From: Tannerella forsythia
GTDB taxonomy: Bacteria; Bacteroidota; Bacteroidia; Bacteroidales; Tannerellaceae
Direction: 5' to 3'
Length of the DNA: 64,000 bases
NCBI RefSeq assembly: GCF_001006485.1
Contig: NZ_JUET01000058.1
Coordinates: 186,001-250,000, forward strand
Shown here: one piece after another, positions 54,797 through 63,352 of the stretch
How positions within the stretch are numbered: the stretch's first letter is position 1
How the letters are laid out: each line of letters opens with the position of its first letter
The notes under the pieces: model-generated
The model's input: only the letters and a program-made list of their open reading frames with translations
Database searches by the model: none
What the model was told of the DNA's origin: nothing
Made by a program: the position numbers and the translations under genes

Positions 54797-54877
54797 TTTC
54801 TTATAAGCTGATCATTGAAGCCAATAGGCCGTCATTATTCGATAAATTGTTCGTATTTCTGTTGATTTGGATGCGCA

Positions 54878-55774
54878 TTAAACGAGTTTTTTGATCCACT
54901 CTTCACAATCGCCCGGGAGCAGGTCGATCACCGGTATTTCGATCATCGTGTAAGCGCCGGGGGTCTGTTTCATCGATGCCCGGGCGGACGCCACGAGAAT
55001 CTGAGCCGTCAAGGCGGGGTTGTTGATCCTCATATCGAATGTGATCTGTTGATTTTGTGTGTTGCCCGACGCGCCTTTGCGAACGAGATGAACGCCATGT
55101 CCCATGTCTTTTAAGTCTTCGACCGAATCGACTTGCATTACGTGCGTCTCGTCGTGCGCGAAATATTCGTCTTTCCTGATGGCCTCGGCCACGGCGGCAA
55201 AGTCATGTCCTTTGTCCAGCTCGATGTAAACCATCCGCCGATGAATGCCTGTCCCTAACGGAATAGTCATGCTCAAGGCGGCTTTAACCCCTTCGACGGC
55301 TTTGACGGCGACGGTATGCCCCATGCTCATGCCGGGCCCGAAGTTGGTGTACGTAATACCTTTCGGTACGATAGCCTGTAACAAGGCGCGAATGACGGAG
55401 TCGCTTCCCGGATCCCAACCGGCCGAGACGATGGATACAACGCCGCACTTTTTAGCTTCTTCGTCCAGAGAGCGACGCAGCGCAGCGATCCCGGTATGAA
55501 TATCGAAGCTGTCGACGGTATTCATGCCGAGTGCGATTGCCTCTTTGGCGTAGGATTCAACCTGTCGGGTAGGAATGGCCAGAATGGCGACATCGACGCC
55601 ATTCAGTTTTTTCAGAGCGTCCGTCACGAGACACCCTTTCAATTCTTCCGGAACGTCTTGCGGATGGCGGCGTACGATGCCCGCGATTTCAAAATCGGGA
55701 GCAGTCTTCAGCGCCTCCAGTACATATTTCCCAATATTGCCATATCCTACGATGGCTGTTCTTATTCTTTTCAT
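54878..55774 (-). CDS. ddh: meso-Diaminopimelate dehydrogenase
   Basis: NADPH-dependent reductive amination of tetrahydrodipicolinate to meso-diaminopimelate, the one-step branch of lysine/peptidoglycan precursor synthesis. The start MKRIRTAIVGYG at 55774 gives 298 residues. The Rossmann motif GYGNIGKY, then SAGWDPGSDS, GPGMSMGHTVAVKAVEGVK and the C-terminal QTPGAYTMIEIPV match the Ddh family. It is followed by lgt after 81 bases and preceded by a 1-kb repeat region. Confidence 0.93.
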   Translation of the reverse strand: MKRIRTAIVGYGNIGKYVLEALKTAPDFEIAGIVRRHPQDVPEELKGCLVTDALKKLNGVDVAILAIPTRQVESYAKEAIALGMNTVDSFDIHTGIAALRRSLDEEAKKCGVVSIVSAGWDPGSDSVIRALLQAIVPKGITYTNFGPGMSMGHTVAVKAVEGVKAALSMTIPLGTGIHRRMVYIELDKGHDFAAVAEAIRKDEYFAHDETHVMQVDSVEDLKDMGHGVHLVRKGASGNTQNQQITFDMRINNPALTAQILVASARASMKQTPGAYTMIEIPVIDLLPGDCEEWIKKLV

Positions 55775-55950
55775 TGTAACGTGAATCCGCACTTCTTCAT
55801 CGGATGGTTTTTATTTCGGGCTTCAAAAGTATTCTTTTTTTGAACATTCTCCAAGCTTTCGAGCGAAAAATATGTATTTCCATCTTGATGACATTTTTTT
55901 GCCGCGAGGTATCCGGTTAGGCAGGCTTATTCGGAAGAAAAGGGCAAATC

Positions 55951-56083
55951 TTCCGAACGCTTCGGCGTTCGTCCTTGGGCCTCGGGCGGTGAGCCGACGG
56001 CCCTCTTATCGGGGTACATCCTGTTTTCCCAACGCTTCGCTTCGCTCCACATTGGGCTGAATTAATGCGCCCTTTCAGGGCTT
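55951..56083. repeat. Partial module B joined to module C
   Basis: The 5' part of module B (CGAACGCTTCGGCGTTCG ... GGTGAGCCGACGG) is cut off and joined directly to module C (GCCCTCTTATCGGGG ... CCTTTCAGGGCT). In block 1 the two modules are separated. Confidence 0.7.
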
Positions 56084-56295
56084 TTAAAGCAGTCAGCGTT
56101 CAGCCCCTGCATTCCCCTTTTTGAAGGGGGGCTGGAGGGATGTCCATATTCAACGCCCCGAAGAGATTAGCCCGCACAGGGCACAAGGGCTGAAAGCCCG
56201 ATATATTTCAGCCCCATCCCGTAAGGGTGGGATATCGATTCCCAGACCTTGTTCAGAGGGCTGAAAGCCTGAATGAATATTGATATAGAGGCCAC

Positions 56296-56466
56296 CCTTT
56301 GTCATTCCGAACGGAGTGAGGAATCTCACCATGAAAAGGAAAGAGATTCTTCGCTTCGCTCTGAATGACAAATTAATGGTTAATTGTCAATGGTTAATTG
56401 TTATGCCGGGTACACGGTATCCGAACGCAGAGGAACATCCCCCTCCCCCCCTTCAAAGGGGGAAGA
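56296..56466. repeat. Intergenic direct repeat, copy 1 (contains repeat A)
   Basis: Matches 56600-56768 over about 165 bases. It includes repeat A at 56298-56372 (TTTGTCATTC ... GAATGACAAA), the AT-rich segment TAATGGTTAATTGTCAATGG, GTACACGGTATCCGAACGCAG, and a CCCCTTCAAAGGGG palindrome. Confidence 0.8.
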
Positions 56467-56599
56467 AGAGATTGGCCCGCACAGGGCACAAGGGCTGAAA
56501 GCCTGACATAATTCAATTGTTAATGGTCAATTGTTAATTGTTATGCAGGGTTATCCGAACGCAAATAACGCAAATAACGCGAATGAAAGCAAATAACCC

Positions 56600-56768
56600 C
56601 CTTTGTCATTCCGAACACAGTGAGGAATCCCGCGAGGAAAAGGAAAGGAGATTCTTCGCTTCGCTCTGAATGACAAATTAATGGTTAATTGTCAATGGTT
56701 AATTGTTATGCCGGGTACACGGTATCCGAACGCAGAGGTACATCCGCCCCCCTTCAAAGGGGGGAAGA
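56600..56768. repeat. Intergenic direct repeat, copy 2 (contains repeat A)
   Basis: Second copy, offset by about 303 bases from copy 1, with the same module order. Repeat A lies at 56602-56677, and the palindrome CCCCCCTTCAAAGGGGGG at 56747-56764. A partial third palindrome follows at 56791-56805. Confidence 0.8.
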
Positions 56769-56827
56769 GCGGAGCGAAGAGGGATGTTATCCCTTCAAAG
56801 GGGGGAATTTGCAGGGCTGACCGCTGA

Positions 56828-57961
56828 TTACTGACCGCTGTCAAACGCCCTTCGGAGCTTGTGCAGAAACTCGTCTGCCTCTGTAAACGAGAGTGAGAGG
56901 GGAGGGAGCAGGCGCAGGACATGCGTACCTGAGCAGCCGGTAAATACATGCTGTTCGTAGATGAGGCGCTTGCGCAGTTCTTGAATCGGGAAATCAAATT
57001 CGAGGCCGATCATCAGCCCTTTGCCGCGCACTTCTTTGATTTGCGGGAGTCGGCCGAGTTCGTCAAGCAGGTATTGCCCGACGGCGGCCGCATTTTCGAT
57101 GAGCTTCTCCCGTTCGATGACGTCGAGCACGGCCAGAGCGCCGGCGCACGCGAGGTGATTCCCTCCGAAGGTGGTGCCTAACTGCCCGTGCACAGCCTCG
57201 AAGCGTGGAGAGATAAGCAGAGCGCCCATCGGGAAGCCGTTGGCGATTCCTTTGCCGACGGTAATCAGATCGGGCTTGACGCCGAGATGCTGATGCGCGA
57301 AGAACCGTCCTGAACGCCCGTAGCCGCATTGTATCTCGTCACAGATAAGCAGGGTGTCGTATGCGTTGCACGCTTCGCGCAGTCCCTGCATAAATTCGCG
57401 TGTGGCCGGGCGAATGCCTCCCACGCCCTGAATACATTCGACGATGCACGCGCACACATCGCCCTTGGCCAGTTCGGCATGCCACGCGTCGAGATCGTTC
57501 AGCGGCACGAAGGTAGCGTGTCCGTTCGCATTGACGGGCGCTGTGATTTTTGCGTTATCCGTTACTTCGACGGCCAGCGAGGTTCGCCCGTGAAACGAAT
57601 TTGTTGCGCTGAGCACCCGTCTTCGCCCGTTGTGAAACGAAGCGAGCTTGAGGGCGTTTTCGTTCGCTTCGGCGCCACTGTTGATCAGGAAGAGCGCGTA
57701 ATCATCGTATCCCGATACGAGTCCCAACCGTGCGGCAAGGGATTGTTGCAACCTGTTCACGACGGAATTTGAGTAAAATCCTAACGTTTGCACTTGCCGG
57801 GCAATGGCAGCGGTATAAACCGGGTGACTGTGCCCGATGCTGATCACGGCATGCCCGCCGTACAGATCTAAATAGTCGTTGCCCTGTTCGTCTCGGATAC
57901 GGCAGCCTTCACCTTTCGTTATGGCGATGTCGAAAAGCGGATATACGTCGAAAAGATTCAT
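56828..57961 (-). CDS. argD: Acetylornithine aminotransferase family
   Basis: PLP-dependent aminotransferase of arginine synthesis, acting on N-acetyl (or, in Bacteroidetes, N-succinyl) ornithine. The start MNLFDVYPLFDI at 57961 gives 377 residues; the longer open frame upstream overlaps argC antiparallel to sense and is not used. PLP-site segments are LLINSGAEANENALK, SFHGRTSLAVEVT, ICDEIQCGYGRSG and TVGKGIANGFPMGA with the Lys. It is the last gene of the arg operon. Confidence 0.94.
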   Translation of the reverse strand: MNLFDVYPLFDIAITKGEGCRIRDEQGNDYLDLYGGHAVISIGHSHPVYTAAIARQVQTLGFYSNSVVNRLQQSLAARLGLVSGYDDYALFLINSGAEANENALKLASFHNGRRRVLSATNSFHGRTSLAVEVTDNAKITAPVNANGHATFVPLNDLDAWHAELAKGDVCACIVECIQGVGGIRPATREFMQGLREACNAYDTLLICDEIQCGYGRSGRFFAHQHLGVKPDLITVGKGIANGFPMGALLISPRFEAVHGQLGTTFGGNHLACAGALAVLDVIEREKLIENAAAVGQYLLDELGRLPQIKEVRGKGLMIGLEFDFPIQELRKRLIYEQHVFTGCSGTHVLRLLPPLSLSFTEADEFLHKLRRAFDSGQ

Positions 57962-57993
57962 GCTTTTGTCTTTGTTTTTAGAATGTTTGATGG

Positions 57994-58968
57994 TTAAAAT
58001 GCCACGGGCTTCAACCGCAAGCCTGCTGTTTCGTCCAGACCGAACATCAGGTTCATGTTTTGAACGGCCTGTCCGGATGCGCCTTTGAGGAGGTTGTCGA
58101 TAACCGCCGTGATGAGCCATTTGTCATCGAACGCGTCGGCATGAACCAGCGCCTTGTTCGTGTTAACCGCCTGCTTCAGATCGGGTGCATGCGGAACATA
58201 GTGCGTAAAGGCGGCATCGGCATAAAAATCGGCAAACAGTTTGTCCGTTTCTTCCTGCGTGAACGGTTTTTCCGTTCTGACGACGGCGGTACAGAAAATA
58301 CCTCGTGTAAAATCGCCCCGACAGGGGATAAACTCGATATCGCCGGCAAAAGCGGGTTGCAGTTGCCGCAGCGACTGTTTGATTTCGGGTACATGGCGAT
58401 GCCGGAACGCCTGATAGATGCTGATGTTGCCGTTTCGCCAGCTGAAATGCGTCGTATCGGAAGGTTTGACGCCTGCGCCCGTCGAGCCGGTGATGGCATT
58501 CACTGCCACATAACCGGAAAGCAGGCCGCGGGCTGCCAAAGGAAGCAGCGCGAGCTGGATACACGTGGCAAAGCAGCCGGGATTGGCTACGTGGTGCGCA
58601 TCACGGAGTGCGTCGCGGTTTATTTCCGGCAGGCCGTATACAAAATCGTGATCCGGCGAGGCCAGACGGAAATCCTGTGCCAAATCGATGATCTTGACCC
58701 GCGCGGGAATATCGTGCGATCGCAGAAAACGCGTGCTTTCGCCGTGTCCGGAGCAAAGAAACAGCACGTCGACGGTATCGAACGGCATTTGATCGGTAAA
58801 GCGCAGGTCTGTTTCGCCATAGAGTCCGGCATGTACGTCGGTCAGCGCATTGCCGGCGTTGCTCGACGAGTGCGCGAAGGCAATCGTTGCCTGCGGATGG
58901 TGTAGCAGCAGGCGTATCAGCTCTCCGGCGGTATAGCCTGCTCCGCCGATGATTCCCACACAGATCAT
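57994..58968 (-). CDS. argC: N-acetyl-gamma-glutamyl-phosphate reductase
   Basis: NADPH-dependent reductase producing the semialdehyde in the arginine pathway. The 324-residue protein starts MICVGIIGGAGYTAGEL (Rossmann glycine motif at 8-15) and has the active Cys132 in ANPGCFATC. The start overlaps the argG stop by four bases. argB (kinase) is not in the window, so part of the pathway is coded elsewhere. Confidence 0.95.
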   Translation of the reverse strand: MICVGIIGGAGYTAGELIRLLLHHPQATIAFAHSSSNAGNALTDVHAGLYGETDLRFTDQMPFDTVDVLFLCSGHGESTRFLRSHDIPARVKIIDLAQDFRLASPDHDFVYGLPEINRDALRDAHHVANPGCFATCIQLALLPLAARGLLSGYVAVNAITGSTGAGVKPSDTTHFSWRNGNISIYQAFRHRHVPEIKQSLRQLQPAFAGDIEFIPCRGDFTRGIFCTAVVRTEKPFTQEETDKLFADFYADAAFTHYVPHAPDLKQAVNTNKALVHADAFDDKWLITAVIDNLLKGASGQAVQNMNLMFGLDETAGLRLKPVAF

Positions 58969-60212
58969 ATCAGGTCTCGTTCTTCCTGATGGTTCGTATA
59001 ATAGACCCGCAACGGTGTGGAAAGGACTTTGATGAACCCTTTAGCCTCGTCGGCCGTCCAGCCTTTCTGTGTCTCTCCGTATTCTCCGAACTTCGTCTTC
59101 ACCAAATCGTCTTTCGACTCGACGCCGACGGTCGAGAAGGAGTAGGGACGCAGTTCGAGCGTAACGGTTCCGTTCACGTTCCGCTGACTTTCGGTCAGCA
59201 TCGCTTCGATATCGCGCATCACGGGTTCGAGATACTGGCTCTCGTGCAGAAACATCCCGTACCAGTTCGCCACTTGATCTTTCCAGTATTGCTGCCACTT
59301 GGAGAGCGTATATTTTTCGAGGAAGCGGTGTGCGCCGATAATCAGCATCGGGGCGGCAGCCTCGAAGCCCACGCGTCCTTTGATCCCGATGATGGTATCG
59401 CCCACGTGCATGTCGCGCCCGATCCCGTAGGCGGCGCCGATTTTCTCGATCGCCAGAATGGCTTTGATCTTGTCGGTATATTTTTTACCGTTCACTGCAA
59501 TGATTTCTCCTTTCTTAAATTCGATCTTCAGCAGCTCGCTTCCGGTTTTCTCCACTTGCTTGAGATAAGCCGTTTCGGGCAGTCCCTGAGCCGGGTCGAG
59601 GATTTCGCCTCCGCAGATCGAGGTGCCCCAGATGCCTGTGTTATACGAATATTTGAGTTTTTTGAAGTCGGCTTTGAAACCGTTTTTGTTCAGATAATCG
59701 ATTTCAAACTGCCGGGTCAGATTCATGTCGCGCGTTAGCGTAATGATTTCGACGTCGGGGCAGATGACGAGGAACGTCATGTCAAAGCGCACCTGATCAT
59801 TGCCTGCGCCGGTCGATCCGTGAGCAATGGCTTGCGCCCCGATCTCGTTGGCGTAGCGCGCAATGGCCATGCCTTGAAAGATTCGCTCGGACGAGACGGA
59901 TACGGGATAGGTGCCGTTACGGAGAACATTGCCGAAGATCATGTATTTTAAACTCTTCTCGTAATATTCTTTTGTGACGTCGAGCGTAACATATGCCTTG
60001 GCGCCGAGTTGATAGGCGTTGGCTTCGTTTTTGCGAAGCTGCTCCTTGCTGAAGCCTCCCGTGTCGGCACATGCCGCATAGACTTCGTAGCCTTTCTCAC
60101 GTGTCAGGTACATAACGGTAAACGACGTGTCGAGTCCGCCACTGAAGGCGACTACAACTTTCTTCTTCGCACTCTCTGCCGTTGAGGCGGCATTTTTAAT
60201 TTCCTTTTTCAT
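58965..60212 (-). CDS. argG: Argininosuccinate synthase
   Basis: Joins citrulline and aspartate with ATP to give argininosuccinate. The 415-residue protein contains the ATP loop AFSGGLDTSFT near the N terminus, ADTGGF, AHGSTGAGNDQVRF and RVGFEAAAPMLI. A Lys/Ala-rich N-terminal extension of about 15 residues precedes the family start. It is preceded by the GNAT gene (22 bases) and followed by argC with an overlap. Confidence 0.96.
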   Translation of the reverse strand: MKKEIKNAASTAESAKKKVVVAFSGGLDTSFTVMYLTREKGYEVYAACADTGGFSKEQLRKNEANAYQLGAKAYVTLDVTKEYYEKSLKYMIFGNVLRNGTYPVSVSSERIFQGMAIARYANEIGAQAIAHGSTGAGNDQVRFDMTFLVICPDVEIITLTRDMNLTRQFEIDYLNKNGFKADFKKLKYSYNTGIWGTSICGGEILDPAQGLPETAYLKQVEKTGSELLKIEFKKGEIIAVNGKKYTDKIKAILAIEKIGAAYGIGRDMHVGDTIIGIKGRVGFEAAAPMLIIGAHRFLEKYTLSKWQQYWKDQVANWYGMFLHESQYLEPVMRDIEAMLTESQRNVNGTVTLELRPYSFSTVGVESKDDLVKTKFGEYGETQKGWTADEAKGFIKVLSTPLRVYYTNHQEERDLI

Positions 60213-60234
60213 CTGTTTTGAATGATTGCGTTGT

Positions 60235-60885
60235 TTATAATTTTGTTTCTTTAGGCTTGGAACGTGGGCTGTTGCGCCGTTTCACCCATGTCTTGTTCAG
60301 TTTTTCGAGCATGAGGCATCGCGGGTCTTCGGGATCGAAGAGCATGGCGGTGCAGATGCAGTATTGACGCTGCGTGCGCGTAAGTACATCGTGGTTGACA
60401 CAGCCGTTGCAGCCGCGCCAGAACGCTTCATCGTCCGTTAGGTCGCTGAATGTGACGGGCACGTAGCCCAATTCGGTATTCATCTTCATGACGGCGCTGC
60501 CCGACGTCAGACTGAAGAGTTTCGCCTTCGGCCACCGTAGCCGCGCCAGCTGAAACGCTGCGTGTTTGATGCGTTTGGCCAGCCCGTGGCTCCGGAACTT
60601 GTCGGCCACGATCAATCCCGATGTAGCCACATACTGTTTGTTTCCCCACGACTCGATGTAGCTGAATCCCGCGAATTCATCGCCTGCCAGTGCGATGATA
60701 ACTTTTCCTTCGCGCATTTTTTGAGCTACGTACTCATGTGTACGCCTTGCGATGCCCGAGCCGCGTTTGCGAGCGGCGATTTCGATCGTATCGAGGATGA
60801 TATCGACGTATTTTTCATGACTTTCGTCCGCTACCATCACGTCGAATTCCACTTCGTCCGTTTGTTTTTTTGTTGTTTTCGTCAT
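60235..60885 (-). CDS. GNAT acetyltransferase of the arginine operon, with a cysteine cluster
   Basis: A 216-residue GNAT-fold protein with acetyl-CoA motif A FRSHGLAKRI (RxxGxA at 98-103). It lies between argR (ATGA overlap) and argG, the position of the missing first enzyme; in Bacteroidetes it is the best candidate for N-acylglutamate synthesis. The C-terminal part carries Cys159, Cys162, Cys176, Cys178 and Cys190 (CxxC...CxC), which is not part of a normal GNAT domain and may bind metal. The function is inferred from position; the cysteine set is seen directly. Confidence 0.85.
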   Translation of the reverse strand: MTKTTKKQTDEVEFDVMVADESHEKYVDIILDTIEIAARKRGSGIARRTHEYVAQKMREGKVIIALAGDEFAGFSYIESWGNKQYVATSGLIVADKFRSHGLAKRIKHAAFQLARLRWPKAKLFSLTSGSAVMKMNTELGYVPVTFSDLTDDEAFWRGCNGCVNHDVLTRTQRQYCICTAMLFDPEDPRCLMLEKLNKTWVKRRNSPRSKPKETKL

Positions 60886-61331
60886 TTTTTTCCTGTTTCA
60901 TTGGCCTGACGGCCGGTTAAAAACGGTTCTAATGCTTTTGCCACCTGCTTATTCGAGTATCCATCGCGTGGAATAACGAGGATGGTGTCATCGCCGGCAA
61001 TCGTGGCAAGGATTTCGCCCGGCGCGATGCGGTCGATATCCGACGCAATGGCCATGGCGTAGCCCGGTGGCGTTTTGAGCACAGCCAGATGCCCCGAAAA
61101 TTCAACGGCAGGCTTGCCGGCCGGTATCGCGTCGGGCAAAACGTAGATATACCGGTTGTCGCCGTCGTGTCTTTTCACGATTTTCAGCTTCCGGATATCG
61201 CGCGAGAGGGTGCCCTGCGTCACCTCGAAACCTTTGTTGCTCAAGGCTCTCTGTAACTCGTCCTGATTCCGTATCATCTCCGAACGAATGATGTTCTCAA
61301 TCGCGTTCAAGCGTTTTTGTTTAATGTTCAT
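60882..61331 (-). CDS. argR: Arginine repressor
   Basis: Arginine-dependent hexameric repressor. The start MNIKQKRLNAIE at 61331 gives 149 residues; an upstream in-frame ATG would place the start inside the operator region. The N-terminal winged helix (about 1-70, NKGFEVTQGTLSRDIRKL) contains the recognition helix, and the C-terminal domain has TIAGDDTILVI with the paired Asp residues that bind arginine. It overlaps the GNAT gene by four bases and heads the arg operon. ARG-box-like sites lie directly upstream. Confidence 0.95.
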   Translation of the reverse strand: MNIKQKRLNAIENIIRSEMIRNQDELQRALSNKGFEVTQGTLSRDIRKLKIVKRHDGDNRYIYVLPDAIPAGKPAVEFSGHLAVLKTPPGYAMAIASDIDRIAPGEILATIAGDDTILVIPRDGYSNKQVAKALEPFLTGRQANETGKK

Positions 61332-61334
61332 GAT

Positions 61335-61418
61335 GAATAAATATCCAAAACTCGATGCAAATATACGCATATTATCGAATAAATATTCCAAAATTGTATT
61401 TTTTTTGAATTTTTATTC
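61335..61418. promoter_or_regulatory. Three ARG-box-like operators before argR
   Basis: GAATAAATATCC (61335-61346), GAATAAATATTC (61377-61388) and GAATTTTTATTC (61407-61418) match the GAAT...ATTC core of the ArgR operator. The centres lie 42 and 30 bases apart, that is about four and three helical turns. The lowest box sits just upstream of the argR ATG. The promoter itself is AT-rich and not resolved. Confidence 0.65.
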
Positions 61419-61630
61419 CGTTTGGGGTATTCGGTTCTTATAGGGGATATATAAGTACTTCGAACGTTATTGCGACTTGGAGATCGAGTGTGCGTTCGGT
61501 TCGTACCAATTGTTTTTATCCCATAAAAATAAACTTATTTTTGATGCGGTTATCTTGGAAAAGAGACGGGGCTTCTTTTCAAATCCGGATGAAACTGCTA
61601 CTTTTGCATGGTTTTTTAAATCGACGAGGT

Positions 61631-63352
61631 ATGAAACGATTATTACTATGGATTTGGATCGCTTTTCAGAGTGTGTCTTTGATGGCGCAGAAGCAATCGC
61701 TCAAGTGGACGGAGAAAGCTAGGAAGGCCGTTTTTACGATAGAGGCGGTAGATAAGAGCGGAAACCGGACGAAGGGTACGGGATTCTTTATCGGTGAAAC
61801 GGGAGAGGCGGTGTCGGATTATTCGCTGTTTATCGGCGCGGAAAAAGCGACTGTGACCGATGCGGAAGGGAAGCGTCTGCGCGTGACGCATATTCTCGGT
61901 GCCGACGAAATGTATGACGTAGTACGTTTCATGGTAGCCGTGCCCAAGAAAACGGCTTATCTGACGGTGGCAAGCGGTCTGCCGGCAGTCGGATCGGAGG
62001 TTTATCTGCTTCCGGCGGGATTGTCGAAAGGCGCTCTTCTTCCGCATGCCGCGCTTTCGGAGGTGTCGAAAGTAAAAGATCGTTACGGATATTACAAAGT
62101 CGAGATGCCGCTGAGCCGGGAGCAAGTGAGCGCGCCTTTGTTGACCGGGAACGGCGAGGTTTTCGCGATGGCGCAGGCCGATGCGTCGGGGAAAGGGAAA
62201 ACATACGGTATCTCGGTGCCTTATATTCAAGATATCCGGATCGGACAGATGGATATCCTGAACAAAGCCTATTCGTCGATCGGGATACGGAAAGCGTGGA
62301 GCGACAAAGTGGAAGACGCGCAGGTGGCTTTGATACTCTACTCGTCGCAACAGGACGCGCCGACGTATTTAGAGACACTCAACGAGTTTATTGCCAAGTT
62401 TCCGAACGAGCCGGACGGGTATCTGAGCCGCGCATCGCATTATATCTATCAGCGAAAGCAGTTGACCGACGTCGGGACCGAAGCGGAGCTGCTCGAACGC
62501 GCCCGCGCCGATATGGAAACGTCGCTGAAGTATTTCGGAGACAATCGGGGCGAAGGATATTACAATCAGGCCAAGCTGATTTACGGCGTGGCGGCCGGCG
62601 ATACGACGTTGAAGTTGCCGGAATGGAGCATGGAGCGAGCTGCCGAACTGATCGGCAAAGCACTTGCCGAAACGGATATGCCGCTATTCCGTCAATTGGA
62701 GGGCGATATTGCCTTCTATCAGGAAGATTACCGTAAAGCGGCGGCGGCATACACGTTGGTGAATCAAAGTCCGATGGCTTCGGCCACCTCATTCTATATG
62801 GCGGCGAAAGCAGAAGAGCAGATCGAAGGAGCAAACCTCGGCAAGGTGATCGCATTGATGGACAGCGCCTGCGCACGCGCCATGACGACGAACCCATCCG
62901 ATGCGGGAGCTTACCTCCTTGAAACCGTCGATCTGAAAATGCGGATGGGGCAATATGAAGCGGCAGCGAAAGACTACGACCGGTATTACGAACTGGAAGG
63001 AGGCAATGTAAACACGTCGTTTTACTATTATCGCGAACAGGCTAAATTCCGCGCGGGCGATATGGACGGGGCACTCGCCGATATTCAGTCGGCATTGGCC
63101 AAGGAACCGGAGAACGCGCTGTATTATGCCGAAGAAGGGTCGATTTATCTGCGCAAGCAGGAGCTGGAAAAGGCTCAGGCCAGCCTTGAGAAATCCATCA
63201 GCCTGCAACCCGACTTCGCGGCGGGGTATCGTTTGTTAGGGCTTTGCCTTGTTCGTCAGCATAAGAAGGAGGAAGGTTGCCGGGCTTTTCAGAAAGCGAA
63301 AGAACTGGGCGATCCCGTCATCGACAAGCTGATGAAAGAGCATTGTTTTTAA
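61631..63352 (+). CDS. Exported trypsin-like domain with lost catalytic residues, fused to TPR repeats
   Basis: The start MKRLLLWIWIAFQSVSLMAQ at 61631 is a signal peptide; the upstream open frame is not sensible. The 573-residue protein has a trypsin-like fold at about 25-200 (KGTGFFIGETGEAVSDYSLF) and several TPR-like repeats from about 260 to the end (YLSRASHYIYQRKQL, YYREQAKFRAGDMDGALADI). The usual NYHV His site reads DYSL and the GNSGGP Ser site reads EQVSAPLL; the Asp region (MYDVVRF) is kept. The domain is therefore probably not proteolytic but a binding scaffold in the periplasm or at the surface. It is divergent from argR. Confidence 0.8.
   Translation: MKRLLLWIWIAFQSVSLMAQKQSLKWTEKARKAVFTIEAVDKSGNRTKGTGFFIGETGEAVSDYSLFIGAEKATVTDAEGKRLRVTHILGADEMYDVVRFMVAVPKKTAYLTVASGLPAVGSEVYLLPAGLSKGALLPHAALSEVSKVKDRYGYYKVEMPLSREQVSAPLLTGNGEVFAMAQADASGKGKTYGISVPYIQDIRIGQMDILNKAYSSIGIRKAWSDKVEDAQVALILYSSQQDAPTYLETLNEFIAKFPNEPDGYLSRASHYIYQRKQLTDVGTEAELLERARADMETSLKYFGDNRGEGYYNQAKLIYGVAAGDTTLKLPEWSMERAAELIGKALAETDMPLFRQLEGDIAFYQEDYRKAAAAYTLVNQSPMASATSFYMAAKAEEQIEGANLGKVIALMDSACARAMTTNPSDAGAYLLETVDLKMRMGQYEAAAKDYDRYYELEGGNVNTSFYYYREQAKFRAGDMDGALADIQSALAKEPENALYYAEEGSIYLRKQELEKAQASLEKSISLQPDFAAGYRLLGLCLVRQHKKEEGCRAFQKAKELGDPVIDKLMKEHCF

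Larger units (their letters stand above)
55775..56827. other. Intergenic repeat block 2
   Basis: More than 1 kb without a credible gene. It contains a piece of module B (55951-56000), module C (56000-56083), CCCCTT...AAGGGG palindromes, two copies of an about 170-base direct repeat (56296-56466 and 56600-56768), each with a complete repeat A, and repeated GGGCTGAAAGCC segments. The left part is the promoter region of ddh. Confidence 0.7.

Noticed and set aside
57962-58120. Upstream extension of argD into argC
   Set aside because: The in-frame codons before 57961 overlap the argC coding sequence in another frame and lack similarity to ArgD; start set at MNLFDVYP.
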